A stretch of DNA of 64,000 bases from Isochrysis galbana (taxonomy: Eukaryota; Haptophyta; Isochrysidales; Isochrysidaceae). The notes under the pieces were generated by a model. It did no database searches and was not told the origin of the DNA. It saw only the letters and a program-made list of their open reading frames with translations. Position numbers and translations under genes: made by a program. Below are positions 41,683-51,590 of the stretch, one piece after another; position 1 is the stretch's first letter, and the number at the start of each line of letters is the position of its first letter. The stretch covers positions 2,626,234 to 2,690,233 of the forward strand of contig CM030932.1 of assembly GCA_018136815.1 (NCBI GenBank), written 5' to 3'.

Positions 41683-42600
41683 CGTTTACTCGGGTAAAGG
41701 CGACGAGGGCGAAACACCTTGCAAAAACATGAACACACTGAAACAGCTAAAAATGACAAGATGGGTAAAGGCACCTGAATCAGGCGACGATGAAATTGAA
41801 GTTGAAGTTGAATTGCAAAATCGTTATGTGTACTGTGTACAGTCGTATCTTGTATCTTCACACTCCTCCTCCATGCGCTTGTATCTTGTATGAATTGTAG
41901 CGCCCTCATACATCCACTGCAATCTACAATACGCATGATTGTGTAGTAAGTGTGTAAGTTGCTGACCTTGTTAGAGCTCGTTGTTTGTGTATAGGTAACC
42001 AACCTCAACCTATACACAAAAACATGGGCTATATTAATTAGATAGGGTGCACAAATCATTTGATAACTCACTCACTCCCCCCCCCCCCCTCCCCCTCCCC
42101 CTTCCCCCTCACACTCATTGCCATACGCCATAATACAACTCCACAACTCCCAACTCGTCGCCTTCCCCCTCACTCTCACTCTCACTCTCACTACCAGCCG
42201 ACTAACTCTTCCCCCTCACCCTCACTCTCACTACCAGCCCCAGCCCACTCTTCCCCCCCCCCTCTCCCTCACTAGCAACCAGCACTAGCCGACTCCTCCC
42301 CTTCAATCTCACTCTCAGATTCGGAGTCGGACGACTCCCCTTGACTGTCTCCGCCCTACCCCTCACAATTGGAGTCCACCTCTCCGCCCTCGAACACCTC
42401 CTCTGGCTCCGAACTCTTGTTGGGTGCAAGCATGGCCGCAACGCCGCGACACCCACGTCGTCAGCTTCATCTTCGGCCGCGGCGGGATCGAGAAGGCCGC
42501 CGCCCTCATAGCCCGCACAAAGATCGACGACGTGCGCTTCATCCCTGAGGGTGGCTTGGTTAACACCGATGTCATTTCGAATGTCGGTCGGGTTTTCGAA
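41683..42600. other. Intergenic; possible coding scraps
   Basis: 41683-41698 is the right target duplication of C2. 42070-42300 is C/T-rich simple sequence. 42440-42600 has an open stretch (THVVSFIFGRGGIEKAAALI then DDVRFIPEGG) that looks protein-like but is unassigned. Confidence 0.4.
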
Positions 42601-43826
42601 AGATTCCTTCCTTATTCTTGTGCGTAAGTAACTGTCGCCCCAGTGTGGTGCCGTGTCGCCAGTCCGTCGGACTCTATCCGTTCTGTCGTCTGTCGTCTGT
42701 CGTTCGTCGCTCTCAGGCGACGCAGCAACAATTAACCGCTCACACCGACACAGTGAGAAACGGGCCACCTAGAGGCACAGGAGGAAGGCGAGGACAGACC
42801 ACTAGGGGCCGGTGCACCCCCGCCCTACCCAACCCCCCCACAACCTGGGCCCCTAAGTAGAGCACGAGGGGAGTTGCCGCAAGGCGGGAAGTGAGGGAAA
42901 GGAAGGGAAACGGGCGTGGCTACGATAGACAGCTACATAGCCGCGCGCGGGGTGAGAATATTAAAAGGTTTTTTTTTGGTCGTTCGTCGCTCTCGTTCTC
43001 GTTCTCGTTCCCGTTCTCGTCCCTCGTTCTCAACACTCCATCAGTACCAAACCACTCTCCCAACCTCAGCCTCAGCCTATCCATCGCCAATCGCCCAGCC
43101 ATGTCCGCTCCGTCCTCGCGCTCGCCCTCGCCCAAGCTCGTCCTCCCGCCTTTCTCTGCTGAGGAGATGGTCAAGCCCGCCATTCCATCACTCCCGGCCA
43201 TTTCCGCCGCGTCTCCCGCCGATCGTTCCCCTTCCGTCTCATCGCACATCGAGCCAGTGGTCATGCTCGATCCGTCATGCCGAGGGTCCCCTCAGAGGGG
43301 GGCCATGGCGCGCGCAGGAATCACGCGCCCGTAGGAGAACGAAGAGAATGGCGACAAAAGAACGACAAAAAGACACAACAATCCGGCCCGAAATAAGGTA
43401 ATTCCCGCCCCCGTTTGCGAAACATGTGCAGGATGACACCTCGCGCGGCAGGCAGAGACCGCGAAAGAGCGGCGGTAGACGAAGAAGACCCAAAAAGCGT
43501 GGGCCGAGCCCCCCCGGGGGCAAGATAAGATACTGCTGCAGAAGGCGTTTACGTTTGTCTGCCACAAGAACACCTACCAACTACCAACAGGGTCGTCTAG
43601 CCCGCCCCTTGCACTTGGCCCGACATAGTGCACGCCCCCCCCCCCCCCCCCCGATACCAAAGACAAAGGAATGAAGGATGAAGGGGGTGGTGCAAAGGGA
43701 ATGAGTATACAGTATACTGGGGTATAGGCGATGGCGTGATTCAGTACCGTGAGTGCGTGGTCCTTTATAGCTACCGGTAGAAGCCTGAATCTTCAGATGT
43801 CAGATGTGGTTTTTTTTCGGAGCCAA
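42600..43826 (+). mobile_element. Retroelement with ORF1-like start and CTTCAGAT-type 3' end
   Basis: 5' region with TCGTTCTCG repeats, ATG at about 43100 opening MSAPSSRSPSPKLVLPPFSA, frame lost by about 43330. The 3' portion 43645-43826 (ATACCAAAGACAAAGGAATG, CTGAATCTTCAGATGTCAGA, T-run) matches the 3' UTR at 27846-28000. Probably a heavily deleted copy: 5' leader + partial ORF1 + 3' UTR. Interrupted by the type-D insertion above. Confidence 0.5.
42699..42994 (+). mobile_element. 5'-truncated LINE copy, 3' end type D, with 16-bp target duplication
   Basis: GTCGTTCGTCGCTCTC at 42699-42714 recurs exactly at 42979-42994. The 264-bp body between (42715-42978) is homologous to the LINE 3' UTR at 19190-19438 (AGAAACGGGCCACC, AGAGCACGAGGGGAGTTGCC, GGGCGTGGCTACGAT, GAGAATATTAAAAGG plus T-run). 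It is inserted in the 5' region of another retroelement whose uninterrupted relative is at 8760-8830, where CCGTCGCTCTCGCTCTCG runs straight through. Confidence 0.88.
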
Positions 43827-44666
43827 GCGCACATACCGACCCTCCTCCCCGCCCCGCCCCGGCGAAGCGCAGCAGCTATCAAAAACTTTCACAAGTCGAG
43901 GATTTTCGCACAGCAGGGGAGCGGTGTCCCATCCATAGTGGACCCTATCGCCACGAGGTGCCCGCCTACGCCTAGCGGGCGCGCGATGGGTGGGTGGGTG
44001 GGTGGGTGGGGGCGCCTGGGGGTCGGGGGCGGTCACGGCACACTCCATAGGTCAAACACTAATATCAATTTTCTCATAAGTAATGTAGTACACCGCATGC
44101 AAGCAACCACCCGCAACACCCTAGAAAGCGACAAGGGTCCGCCAGGTCGAAAACCAAACCTTCTCTTTTACACAATCGCCGCCCTTTGGTGGGGCCATCA
44201 GGCGTTGCGGAAGGCTGGCCGTAACAGTCATAATGAGAAAGATTCACGAGCTGAAATTGATGTTGCGCAAGAAAACGGTCTTGCACCGCTTGCCACCGGC
44301 ACGTGGCATATTATTCCAAAATCTAGATGGACAGGCCTCCTCTACCTATCATGCGTGTCGACGACTTCCACCTCACCCGAGAAGACATGCGGACGAGCCG
44401 CGAAATACGACTGCCGAGATTCGTTGAGAGTTGGATGGCCAAGATGATACTTTCATCTATTACCGGCTGTGCCAATGAATGATTAGTCCTACACCCGTCA
44501 ACCATCTTGACGAAAGCCACTACCCCGAAGAGAAACGTGTGGAGGAGCTATGGAATAACAACCGCCAGAATCCGCTAAAATTTTTGTTTCTAGTGATGGA
44601 TGTACGTACTCAATGTTGATCTCCCCGCCGACACCTAATTGGAGGCAAGGAACGTGGAGTCCGCCC
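43827..44666. other. Intergenic, no gene recognised
   Basis: Contains a (GGGT)n stretch at about 43985-44010 (GGTGGGTGGGTGGGTGGGTG) and scattered short frames. It is the 3' flank of the minus-strand HET-like gene. Confidence 0.4.
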
Positions 44667-47114
44667 TCACGCAGCCGGAAAAAAGATCGTGGAGTCCGAG
44701 ACGGAGTGTCTATCATTTTGGCTGGCCAACTTGACGAGTGAGCTTCGGCCAGGGCGAGAGGGCTCGTGTCTACTCCTCACAATGTCTGAAAGTGTGCGCG
44801 TCGAAGCAGCGATCGGTGTGCCCGGGCGTGGGCAAAGCGGAGATGCCGTGGCATTCTTTGGGGAGGCGAGACGACGGTGTGGCTGCAAGCAAGAACGTGT
44901 ATGAGGCAATTCAGAACATTTACTCTCCGGTGAAATATCGTTCCATCGTCGCTCTGCTGCCTCGAGAAGTTCACGGGCTCGGTGATGCCACTCCTTTGCA
45001 AGTTGCAAGGGCCTATTGCCCGATCCGTCAACAACGAGCGGGTTGGCGCCAAAAGAAAGTAGCTCCTGCACGACCTCGTGGTAGCCGAACTCGGCGGCGC
45101 AGTGCAACGCTGTCTTCCCATCAGTGCGAGGCAAATGCACGTCAGCACCATTTGAGAGGAGGATACGGACGACGTGCACATGACCCCGCATAGCAGCATC
45201 ACTAAGCGCGCCGCACCATGATGACGACGAGCGATGGTTGATCATGGCCGCCTGTGGTCCAAACCTGTCGAGTATGTACTTGACCAGTTGTGTGACGCCT
45301 GATCGCGAGGCCTCTTGCAGCGGAGTTAGGCCTATCCGATTCGGCCCGAGTGGAAAAGGTGCCCCGTAAACCTCCACAATATAGCGCAAGAGCGTCAGAT
45401 GTCCCTCACGCACAGCCATGGCAGCCAGCTCCTCGCGCTGAATTTCCAAATCACTCGTTCCCCACGTGTACAGGTAGTCCTCAAGATCATCGACAGTCAA
45501 TGCCTCAAGCGGCTTCCAGTAGCAGGGCGGCATCCCAACCGTAGCAGTCGGCTGCCACTCCTCGTCGGGTCGACGCACCGACTTGGCGAGAAGATGCATC
45601 CTATTCATGCGAAGGAGCATGTGCTTGAAGAAGGCGCTGCTCTTAGCCATCGACGGGCCGAGGACGTCCCAGAAGGGCTCGACCATTGTCTCGGTGGAAA
45701 ACTGGGTGCGAAGCTCCGTCAACTTTGTTTCATACATGCTGATGAGCAATGGCTCAAGGGCTTGCTTGTCGCATGGGATGCATATTTCGGTGCCATCCGT
45801 TGCGACGACCACATGATTGCGTTGACAACATGTGAAGGAGCCAGTGAGCACGGCTGAGTGCTCCTGCGAGTGTACGGTGAAGCGGTCCATCGAGTCGTGG
45901 ACCTGCACACGTGGCGGCTGGTCAAGAGGCTGGGTCACCATAAGGGCACGACTGTCGCCGTGTCTGGCGAGCGCGAGGCAGGTCTCCTCCATCCGGCACC
46001 AGCCGCGGGTCTCCCATGAAGAATAGTTGCATTCGCCGCCGTCTTCATGCCGCACGCCGCTCGGGGCGCACACCCAAAAGTTGTTGGCGCGCGCGACGTA
46101 TGTCGGGATGGAGGAGATGGCGTGCTGTTGCAGCTTGGAGACGTTATCCATTGCTGGCTTGGAACTGCACGAGATAACCTGGGGGATTGAGATGTAGTCC
46201 ATCCACACGTAACCGTCAGCCACCGACGCGGCGAACGCCGATTGCAGCTCGTTGCCACGCCGGCGCGTGACTCCTGAGCCTGGCCCACGGAGGGATGCGT
46301 GGCTGCGCCGGCGCAAGCTCCCCGAGTCGGGTCGGCGCAAGGAGGAACTCTCACGGCATGTTCGCTCCGAAGTGGGCGAAAACGAACCCGGTTGCAGCTC
46401 ACCAGGGGAAGAGTCCTCTTGTGCTCTCGGCGGCAGCGACCCGATCAGCAGTGACTGCTCGGATGGCCTCCTCGCCCGTATGAAGCCGATCGGAGAGACA
46501 GAGGGCGATGCCGCCCGCGATGAGGGCAGCGATTCAGTGGACGACGCATGGGATCCTCGTCCATGCCTGCGCAAATCCATGATGAACTGACTGTTCATCT
46601 TGGTATAGCCGCGAAAGAAGGACAGCTTGTCGCACTCGGAGGCAAAGACGTCCTCGCCGTTAGCCACCATGCGAAAGACAGTCTGCATCGTCCTGAGGTG
46701 CGCACCATGCGGGTCCGCCTCATGCCGCCCGCACCACTGGTGGGAGATAAAGTTGACGGAGGAGGTTCGGTCGTCGTCCTCGAGCTTAGTGAGCAAACCC
46801 ATCTCCATCAGCTCGTTGTGTGGCCGTAGCAGGTCGAGCTCAAGGAAGTCGCTCATCTTCATGACGTAGAGCGGGAAGGGGTCATTCATCCCATGGAGTG
46901 AATTGCTCCACTTGACCTCTCCCAAGGCAGCTGGCTCGGCGCGCACGACGGCGGGGATGGACTCTGCGCTGGAGTAGGCGGAAGGATCACACTCCTCCGA
47001 CGAGAGGCGCCTGTCTACCGCCCAGTGAGACCTGCCCTCGCTGCTGAACCATTTGGTTCGCTGGAGGGTGTCGGGATTGAGCGGAGGAGGCTCCCTCCAC
47101 TGGGTGTGCGGCAT
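44667..47114 (-). CDS. HET-like domain + ankyrin-repeat protein (815 aa)
   Basis: Single open frame. Motifs in order: NFISHQWCGRHEADPHGAHL (124-), a Ser/Arg-rich low-complexity insert (180-290), YVWMDYISIPQ (303-312), SSIPTYVARANNFWVCAPSG (334-), SWETRGWCRMEETCLAL (366-382), then ankyrin repeats (about 562-720: GLTPLQEASRSGVTQLVKYI, GHVHVVRILLSNGADVH, DGKTALHCAAEFGYHEVVQE) and a disordered tail. The order S-x-x-W ... W-x-D-x-x-S-I-P-Q ... Y...A..F.V ... R-x-W-C-R-x-E parallels the fungal HET domain (LSY.WG ... W.D..CINQ ... R.WT.QE), a TIR-related fold used in incompatibility and immunity. Such 'SHQW' proteins are known, but mostly uncharacterised, in protists. Cytosolic by composition; partner unknown. 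Confidence 0.8.
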   Translation of the reverse strand: MPHTQWREPPPLNPDTLQRTKWFSSEGRSHWAVDRRLSSEECDPSAYSSAESIPAVVRAEPAALGEVKWSNSLHGMNDPFPLYVMKMSDFLELDLLRPHNELMEMGLLTKLEDDDRTSSVNFISHQWCGRHEADPHGAHLRTMQTVFRMVANGEDVFASECDKLSFFRGYTKMNSQFIMDLRRHGRGSHASSTESLPSSRAASPSVSPIGFIRARRPSEQSLLIGSLPPRAQEDSSPGELQPGSFSPTSERTCRESSSLRRPDSGSLRRRSHASLRGPGSGVTRRRGNELQSAFAASVADGYVWMDYISIPQVISCSSKPAMDNVSKLQQHAISSIPTYVARANNFWVCAPSGVRHEDGGECNYSSWETRGWCRMEETCLALARHGDSRALMVTQPLDQPPRVQVHDSMDRFTVHSQEHSAVLTGSFTCCQRNHVVVATDGTEICIPCDKQALEPLLISMYETKLTELRTQFSTETMVEPFWDVLGPSMAKSSAFFKHMLLRMNRMHLLAKSVRRPDEEWQPTATVGMPPCYWKPLEALTVDDLEDYLYTWGTSDLEIQREELAAMAVREGHLTLLRYIVEVYGAPFPLGPNRIGLTPLQEASRSGVTQLVKYILDRFGPQAAMINHRSSSSWCGALSDAAMRGHVHVVRILLSNGADVHLPRTDGKTALHCAAEFGYHEVVQELLSFGANPLVVDGSGNRPLQLAKEWHHRARELLEAAERRWNDISPESKCSELPHTRSCLQPHRRLASPKNATASPLCPRPGTPIAASTRTLSDIVRSRHEPSRPGRSSLVKLASQNDRHSVSDSTIFFPAA

Positions 47115-47706
47115 CGCGAAGGGGCGGCGTGCGGGTGAGGAGGTGCCCTCTCTCTCTCGCTCGCTCGCTCTCTCGCTCTCTCACGCGCGCTCTCTCTCTG
47201 CCTCTCTCCGTCCCTCCCTCTCTCTCCCTCTCTCCCTCCCTCCCTCCTCCCTCTCTCTCTCTCCCGCCCCCTCCCCTCCCTCGCTCTCTCTCGCTCGCTC
47301 TTTCTCTCACACTCCCTCTCTCTTCCTTTTATCGTAATTTCTCTCCCCAACCCTCTCTCCCTCTCCCTCTCCCTCCGTCCCCTCCTCCGTCTTCCTGGCC
47401 TCTCTCTCTCGCTTCCTCTCTCCGTGCTGCTCGTCTCTCCGCGTCCTCTCCCTCTCCCACCCCCTCTTTCTTAAAGTGTGGGATCCTCTTTCTTCCCCTT
47501 CTCACTGGTGCCCCGTGCTCCACCTGTCAGCGACGGACCCTCTCTCCTCCATCCGCGGGAAGAAGCCAGCCGCTCCATTCTCGACGGGAGAGGAAAGAAA
47601 GAGAGAAGAGATTGAAGACTCTTGAGGAGTGATCCACCCAAGTGCCGAAGGCGCGAGAGGAGGGGTGTTCCTGGAAGGTTCGTACCGTGCCCCGGGGGGG
47701 GGGGGC

Positions 47707-47747
<41 letters not shown>

Positions 47748-48060
47748 AAGAGAGAGAGGGGGGGGGAGGGAGAGAGGGAGGGAGAGGGAGGGAGAGAGAG
47801 AGAGAGAGGTGGTGGTGGCTTCTGGAGACGGATGGGACCCCCCATGCTGAGGATGCGCCGACTTCATCCGTGAGAGGAGCCGAGACGCCGAGCTCGTACG
47901 AGATTGGGTGGACTCCACGCCTGACTTTGGCTTTGGGATAGCGCTCAGCCGTTGGAGCTCGCATCAGAGGTGACGAGCTCCGCGCTCAGATTGGAGCTCG
48001 TGAGCTCGGCTCGTCAGCCCGAGCGATAGCGAGCGGTGGAGCCGCTGATATTGACCATGG
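47115..48060. other. CT- and GA-rich simple sequence upstream of the HET-like gene
   Basis: 47140-47470 is CT-rich (CTCTCTC/CCCTCC) and 47690-47815 GA-rich (GAGAGAGAAAGAGA with a G-run). Serine/proline or arginine/glutamate frames over these are artefacts. No gene is recognised. Confidence 0.7.
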
Positions 48061-48748
48061 ATCTGCCGCAGATAAATGCAGATCGTTAGACGCCGCGCGG
48101 GGCGCTCCTCACCGTCCGGAGGCTCCCCCGCCCCCCCCTCTCCCCCCCGCGATCAAAGACGGCGCCCTCCCCCCGCCGCTCGTACGCTCCGCTCTCCACT
48201 GCGACCTGCGCCAAGTTGGGGGCCACACACATGCTGTGATCGAGGCGAACCCTTCGGTTGGTGAGTGTCCGCCTCGCCGTACTCCCCACACTCCTAGAAC
48301 GAGGAGCTTCCTTCACACTCTCGCCGCCCACACGGCTCTGGACCCCACGACTTCCACGCGCCCCCGGCCCCCCCCCCCCCGCCCCCCCCCCCCCCCCCCC
48401 CCCGACACTATCTGGCAACTCCCCCCATGCACTGAAGTACTACTCTACTCTGGGAGGAGAGAAAAGAACTTCTTAGTCGGGGGGGTTTGCAGCGGTTTCA
48501 CTCCGATTTCACCGAGGTTTCACTCCGCGTTTAACTCCAAACGTCGGGGGGAAACCTCGGTGAAACCATGTTTGTTTAACTCCGCCCAGTGGGCGCGTGG
48601 AACCACTCTGGCGGGTTTCACATTTCACTCCCAGTTTTTTGCTCCTACGCGAGCGATGGCGGTGCGCTTGCGGCCCGCCACTCTGGGAGCGAAAGGGTCG
48701 GGGTGCGGCCACACTGGGGCTAGGGCGTGGAATACCCCCCGGAGAGCC
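48061..48748. other. Intergenic; C-run and TTTCAC-containing hairpin region
   Basis: A C-run lies at about 48364-48405. Between 48490 and 48660 the motif TTTCACTCC/TTTCACCG recurs, and TTTCACCGAGGTTTC (about 48508) pairs with GAAACCTCGGTGAAA (about 48552), a perfect 15-bp stem with a roughly 30-nt loop. Related in style to the GCGAAACTT arrays of the hAT-like element, so this may be a decayed transposon end. Confidence 0.5.
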
Positions 48749-48889
48749 CCATCTAGGTACAAGTAGATAGTGCCCAACTGCCATCTAGGTAGATGTAGAT
48801 AGTGTCCAATTGCCATCTAGGTAGATGTAGATACTGCATATGCCGTCCTAGTCCTAGATACCTAGATATCTGAGATATCTAGGTATCTA
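48749..48889. repeat. 33-bp tandem repeat followed by a perfect 16-bp hairpin
   Basis: GCCATCTAGGTAGATGTAGA units occur three times (about 48747-48836) with period near 33. 48855-48870 (TAGATACCTAGATATC) and 48874-48889 are exact reverse complements around a 3-nt loop TGA. Confidence 0.85.
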
Positions 48890-48978
48890 CCCTTCGGGCC
48901 TAAACTTAAAGTTATAAGAATCCGGGCGCCCGCCCCGTCCGCCCGAGAAGTCCGCGCGCGGCCCGCGGCGTCATCGCC

Positions 48979-49989
48979 ATGAGAGTCGCTCTGGCATGCC
49001 AGCCCTTTCGAGGACGAGCCACGTCAAAGCTCTGTGCTCATGTGGCGCGAGGATGGCGTGCACATGTACAAGGAGCAGGCTTTTGCGCACGGCCGCCCGT
49101 GCCATGGCCCGTGGTGCCACGACTGCAACAAGCTGGAGTCGTGCTCACCGTAGGCCGCATGATCACCTCGGCCACGCTCATGGGCGTTATCCTCTCAACC
49201 TCGGGACGGCACGACCACGCAGGATGCGCGCCGAGGAAGAAGCAACGGACCGTGCGCAGGAACGACATCAACGCCGACGACGGCACCATCTGGGAAGTGG
49301 AGTCGATCGTCGCGCGCCGGCTGGTCAGAGGTGCACCCGAGTACCTCATCAAGTGGGAGGGTTTTGACGAGAAGGACAACACGTGGGAGCCTCTCGAAAA
49401 CTTGGCTGGCATCGAACAACATCTGGCGACCTTTGAGGCGACGGAGCGAAGGAAAAATCAAGAGTTCAACGAAAGCATCCGAGAACGTCAGTTAAAGAAA
49501 CAACGCCAGAGTACTTTGATGCCGCTGCCGAACTCCTCAATTGCAAGTTCAGCGGCGTCGGGGCTGTCGAGCAATGAGATGGCGGCCAAGTCAGAACTAA
49601 CGGCCATGCAGGGCAAGAAGACTGCACCCATTTGGGCGCGCTACCACACACTCGTCGACAAGCCCGATTACGTCGTATGCCAGGAGATCCTGCCCAACTC
49701 GCAGACGCCAAACGAGAAGTGTGGCGCACACTTGTACGCCAAGAGTGGCCCGACCGCACTATGGAATCACCATCAATCGAAGCACAAAAGAGCGTACCAA
49801 GAGCTGAAGAATATGCTCGACGCCGACAACGTCGATGTTGGAGTGTCTCACTCGGACATGCTACGGAAGACTATCAAAGCGACCACATTATCGCAAGGGC
49901 GCAAGGACGAGTGCGACCTAGCGTGTGCGCGGTGGTTGGTCAAGTCTGCTCGTCCCTTGACTGCCGGAGCGCGACCTTCCTTTTCGTGA
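48979..49989 (+). pseudogene. Chromodomain + BED zinc finger + hAT transposase N-terminus (336 aa, truncated)
   Basis: Order: a poorly conserved start, basic linker (APRKKQRTVRR), chromodomain EVESIVARRLVRGAPEYLIK then WEGFDEKDNTWEPLENL (residues about 105-150, the aromatic cage Y-L-I-K-W and W-E-P intact), a Ser/Asn-rich linker, a BED-type finger (PIWARYHTLV, C...C as VVCQEILP / EKCGAHLYAK, TALWNHHQSKH), and the first hAT block ECDLACARWLVKSARPL. It stops at TGA 49987-49989; a plus-one shift would continue LPFRDVIFT as expected for hAT, so the frame is broken there and the catalytic core is missing. Start uncertain. Either a dead transposon 5' half or a domesticated DNA-binding protein. Confidence 0.65.
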
Positions 49990-50180
49990 TGTCATCTTCA
50001 CACTCACACGGGGTCCCCCCCCTCGCAGCGCGTAGACGAGCGCCAGAAGCCAGGTGCGAGCAGCGCGCGCGCAGCGCGAGCCCCCCGCCCGGCCTTGGCC
50101 TGGGTGTGCCATACCCAGCACCTGACCCCGCCCCAGCCCACACCCGCCTCGTGTGGAAATCAAAGCCGCAGCTTGGATTG
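49990..50180. other. No gene recognised (decayed transposase continuation)
   Basis: Pro/Ala/Arg-rich frames only. The hAT core cannot be followed. Confidence 0.4.
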
Positions 50181-50312
50181 TAACGAGATGAACGAGATGT
50201 AACGAGATGGCCTGATGGCCCGACGACGAGATGAACGAGATGGCCGAGACGGCCCGACGAGATGAACGAGATGGCCCGAGGGCCCGACGAGATGAACGAG
50301 ATTTCGGATAAC
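50181..50312. repeat. GATGAACGAGATGGCC tandem repeat
   Basis: AACGAGATG units spaced 9-33 bp, with the compound unit GACGAGATGAACGAGATGGC repeated about four times; arms such as GGCCCGA vary. Confidence 0.85.
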
Positions 50313-50461
50313 GGAACTAGACGAGCAGTTTCCCCACTAAGCTTGGTCGTAATGCGGTGAAACCGATTTAGAGACAAGCGGGAAGCCGGGGCGGAAGGAA
50401 CTGGCAAGGAAGCCGGCAGGAAGGCAGAGGAAATGTCTTGGCAAGGCGACGGAGGCATGAT

Positions 50462-50605
50462 TTTAACAGTAGGCGGGATTTTTAACAGTAGGAAGAGGCA
50501 GGAATTTAACAGTAGGAAGAGGCAGGATTTTTACTGGTAGAAGAAGGGCGTGGAATTTACTGGTAGAAGAAGAGCGTGGAATTTAACTGTAGAAGAAGAG
50601 CGGAG
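50462..50605. repeat. ~28-bp minisatellite (TTTAACAGTAGGAAGAGGCAGGA)
   Basis: Six units that drift from left to right: TTTAACAGTAGGAAGAGG-type on the left, TTTACTGGTAGAAGAAGAGCG-type on the right, the last reverting to TTTAACTGTAG. The order suggests stepwise expansion. Confidence 0.85.
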
Positions 50606-50639
50606 AGGAGAAGGAGCGGGGCTCGAACTGCAGAGTACT

Positions 50640-50716
50640 CCGTCCGGACTCGAACTCGCGACCCAGAGCAAAAGGTTGGTGGAGGCGGTGGGTTGAACCA
50701 CTATGCCACGCGAGAG
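50640..50716 (-). pseudogene. tRNA-like sequence with Pol III A and B boxes
   Basis: On the minus strand TGGCATAGTGG (50708-50698) fits the A-box consensus and GAGTTCGAGTCC (50657-50646) the B box, about 40 bp apart, with CTTTTGC in the anticodon-loop position (UUU-like). The acceptor and T stems do not pair well, so this is a tRNA-derived promoter or pseudogene, not a working tRNA. Downstream in transcription sense lies the 28-bp minisatellite. Confidence 0.5.
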
Positions 50717-51394
50717 TTTACGTAGCCATAGGGCCGATGGGAAGGGCTGAGAACCGCCCTATATACTCTGGGTTTTTTTCTCTTCTTTTTCACTCTTCTT
50801 CTTCTTTCTTCCTCTGTTCTTTTTACTGTTTTACTGTTTTTTTCTTTTTGCCTCTGAGACATCGCGAATGCGACACCTCGCAGCAAGCTTCCCTGGCTGA
50901 AAAGTCAGAGTTGGCGTCTCTCTCGGCAGGCGCGGCCGGTCAGCAGATCGGCTACAGGGCTCGAAGGGGTCGAATTGGGGGGGCAGTGCGCGTGTGTATT
51001 CGTAAGATATGTGTATGGACTGTCTGTGCGCCGCATGGCGACGCGCAGGCAGTCCATATGTGCGCGTCTAGAGCCTGATTTCTAGTGTGTGTGGCATGTT
51101 TGAAAGGGCGCTGGGTGCACCATTCGTAACATAATTTAATGATATGTTTATGATAAATAGATCTATCTATCGTAGAGCTGTCAAATCATTTGTCGGTGAA
51201 CGACAAAGAACTGATGTTTCCCGGTCGCCGCATTACAGTTTTTTCGCCGGGCCCTCACCCTCTCTAATCCTCCCCCGAGAGAATTCTCCTCTCCCGCCTC
51301 GCCTCTCGCGGCTGTCTCCCCGGGTGCCGAGGACTTCTCTGCTTGAGCCCAGTTTTTTCTTATTGTCCCCCAGCGGGACTTTTTCTCACACTGT

Positions 51395-51590
51395 GATCAC
51401 AAGGAGGCCGTAGCGCGGCCCCCTGTGGCTCGAGGATGAGACCGCGGCGCGGCGCGCCGCGCATCCTGTTACTTCATGACAAGTTAAAAGATACCAAAGG
51501 GGGCCACTGAACGCACAGGGCACACTAACAGTATCGCTCACAAATCAAACGCACACACGGGGGGATTGCGTGGGAGACTCACACAAGCGA
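51395..51590 (+). repeat. Second copy of LINE segment (homologous to 17590-17800)
   Basis: GGAGGCCGTAGCGCGGCCCC, GATGAGACCGCGGCGCGGCG, GGGGCCACTGAACGCACAGG and AATCAAACGCACACACGGGG match 17600-17790 in order with few differences. Downstream sequence differs. Confidence 0.8.
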
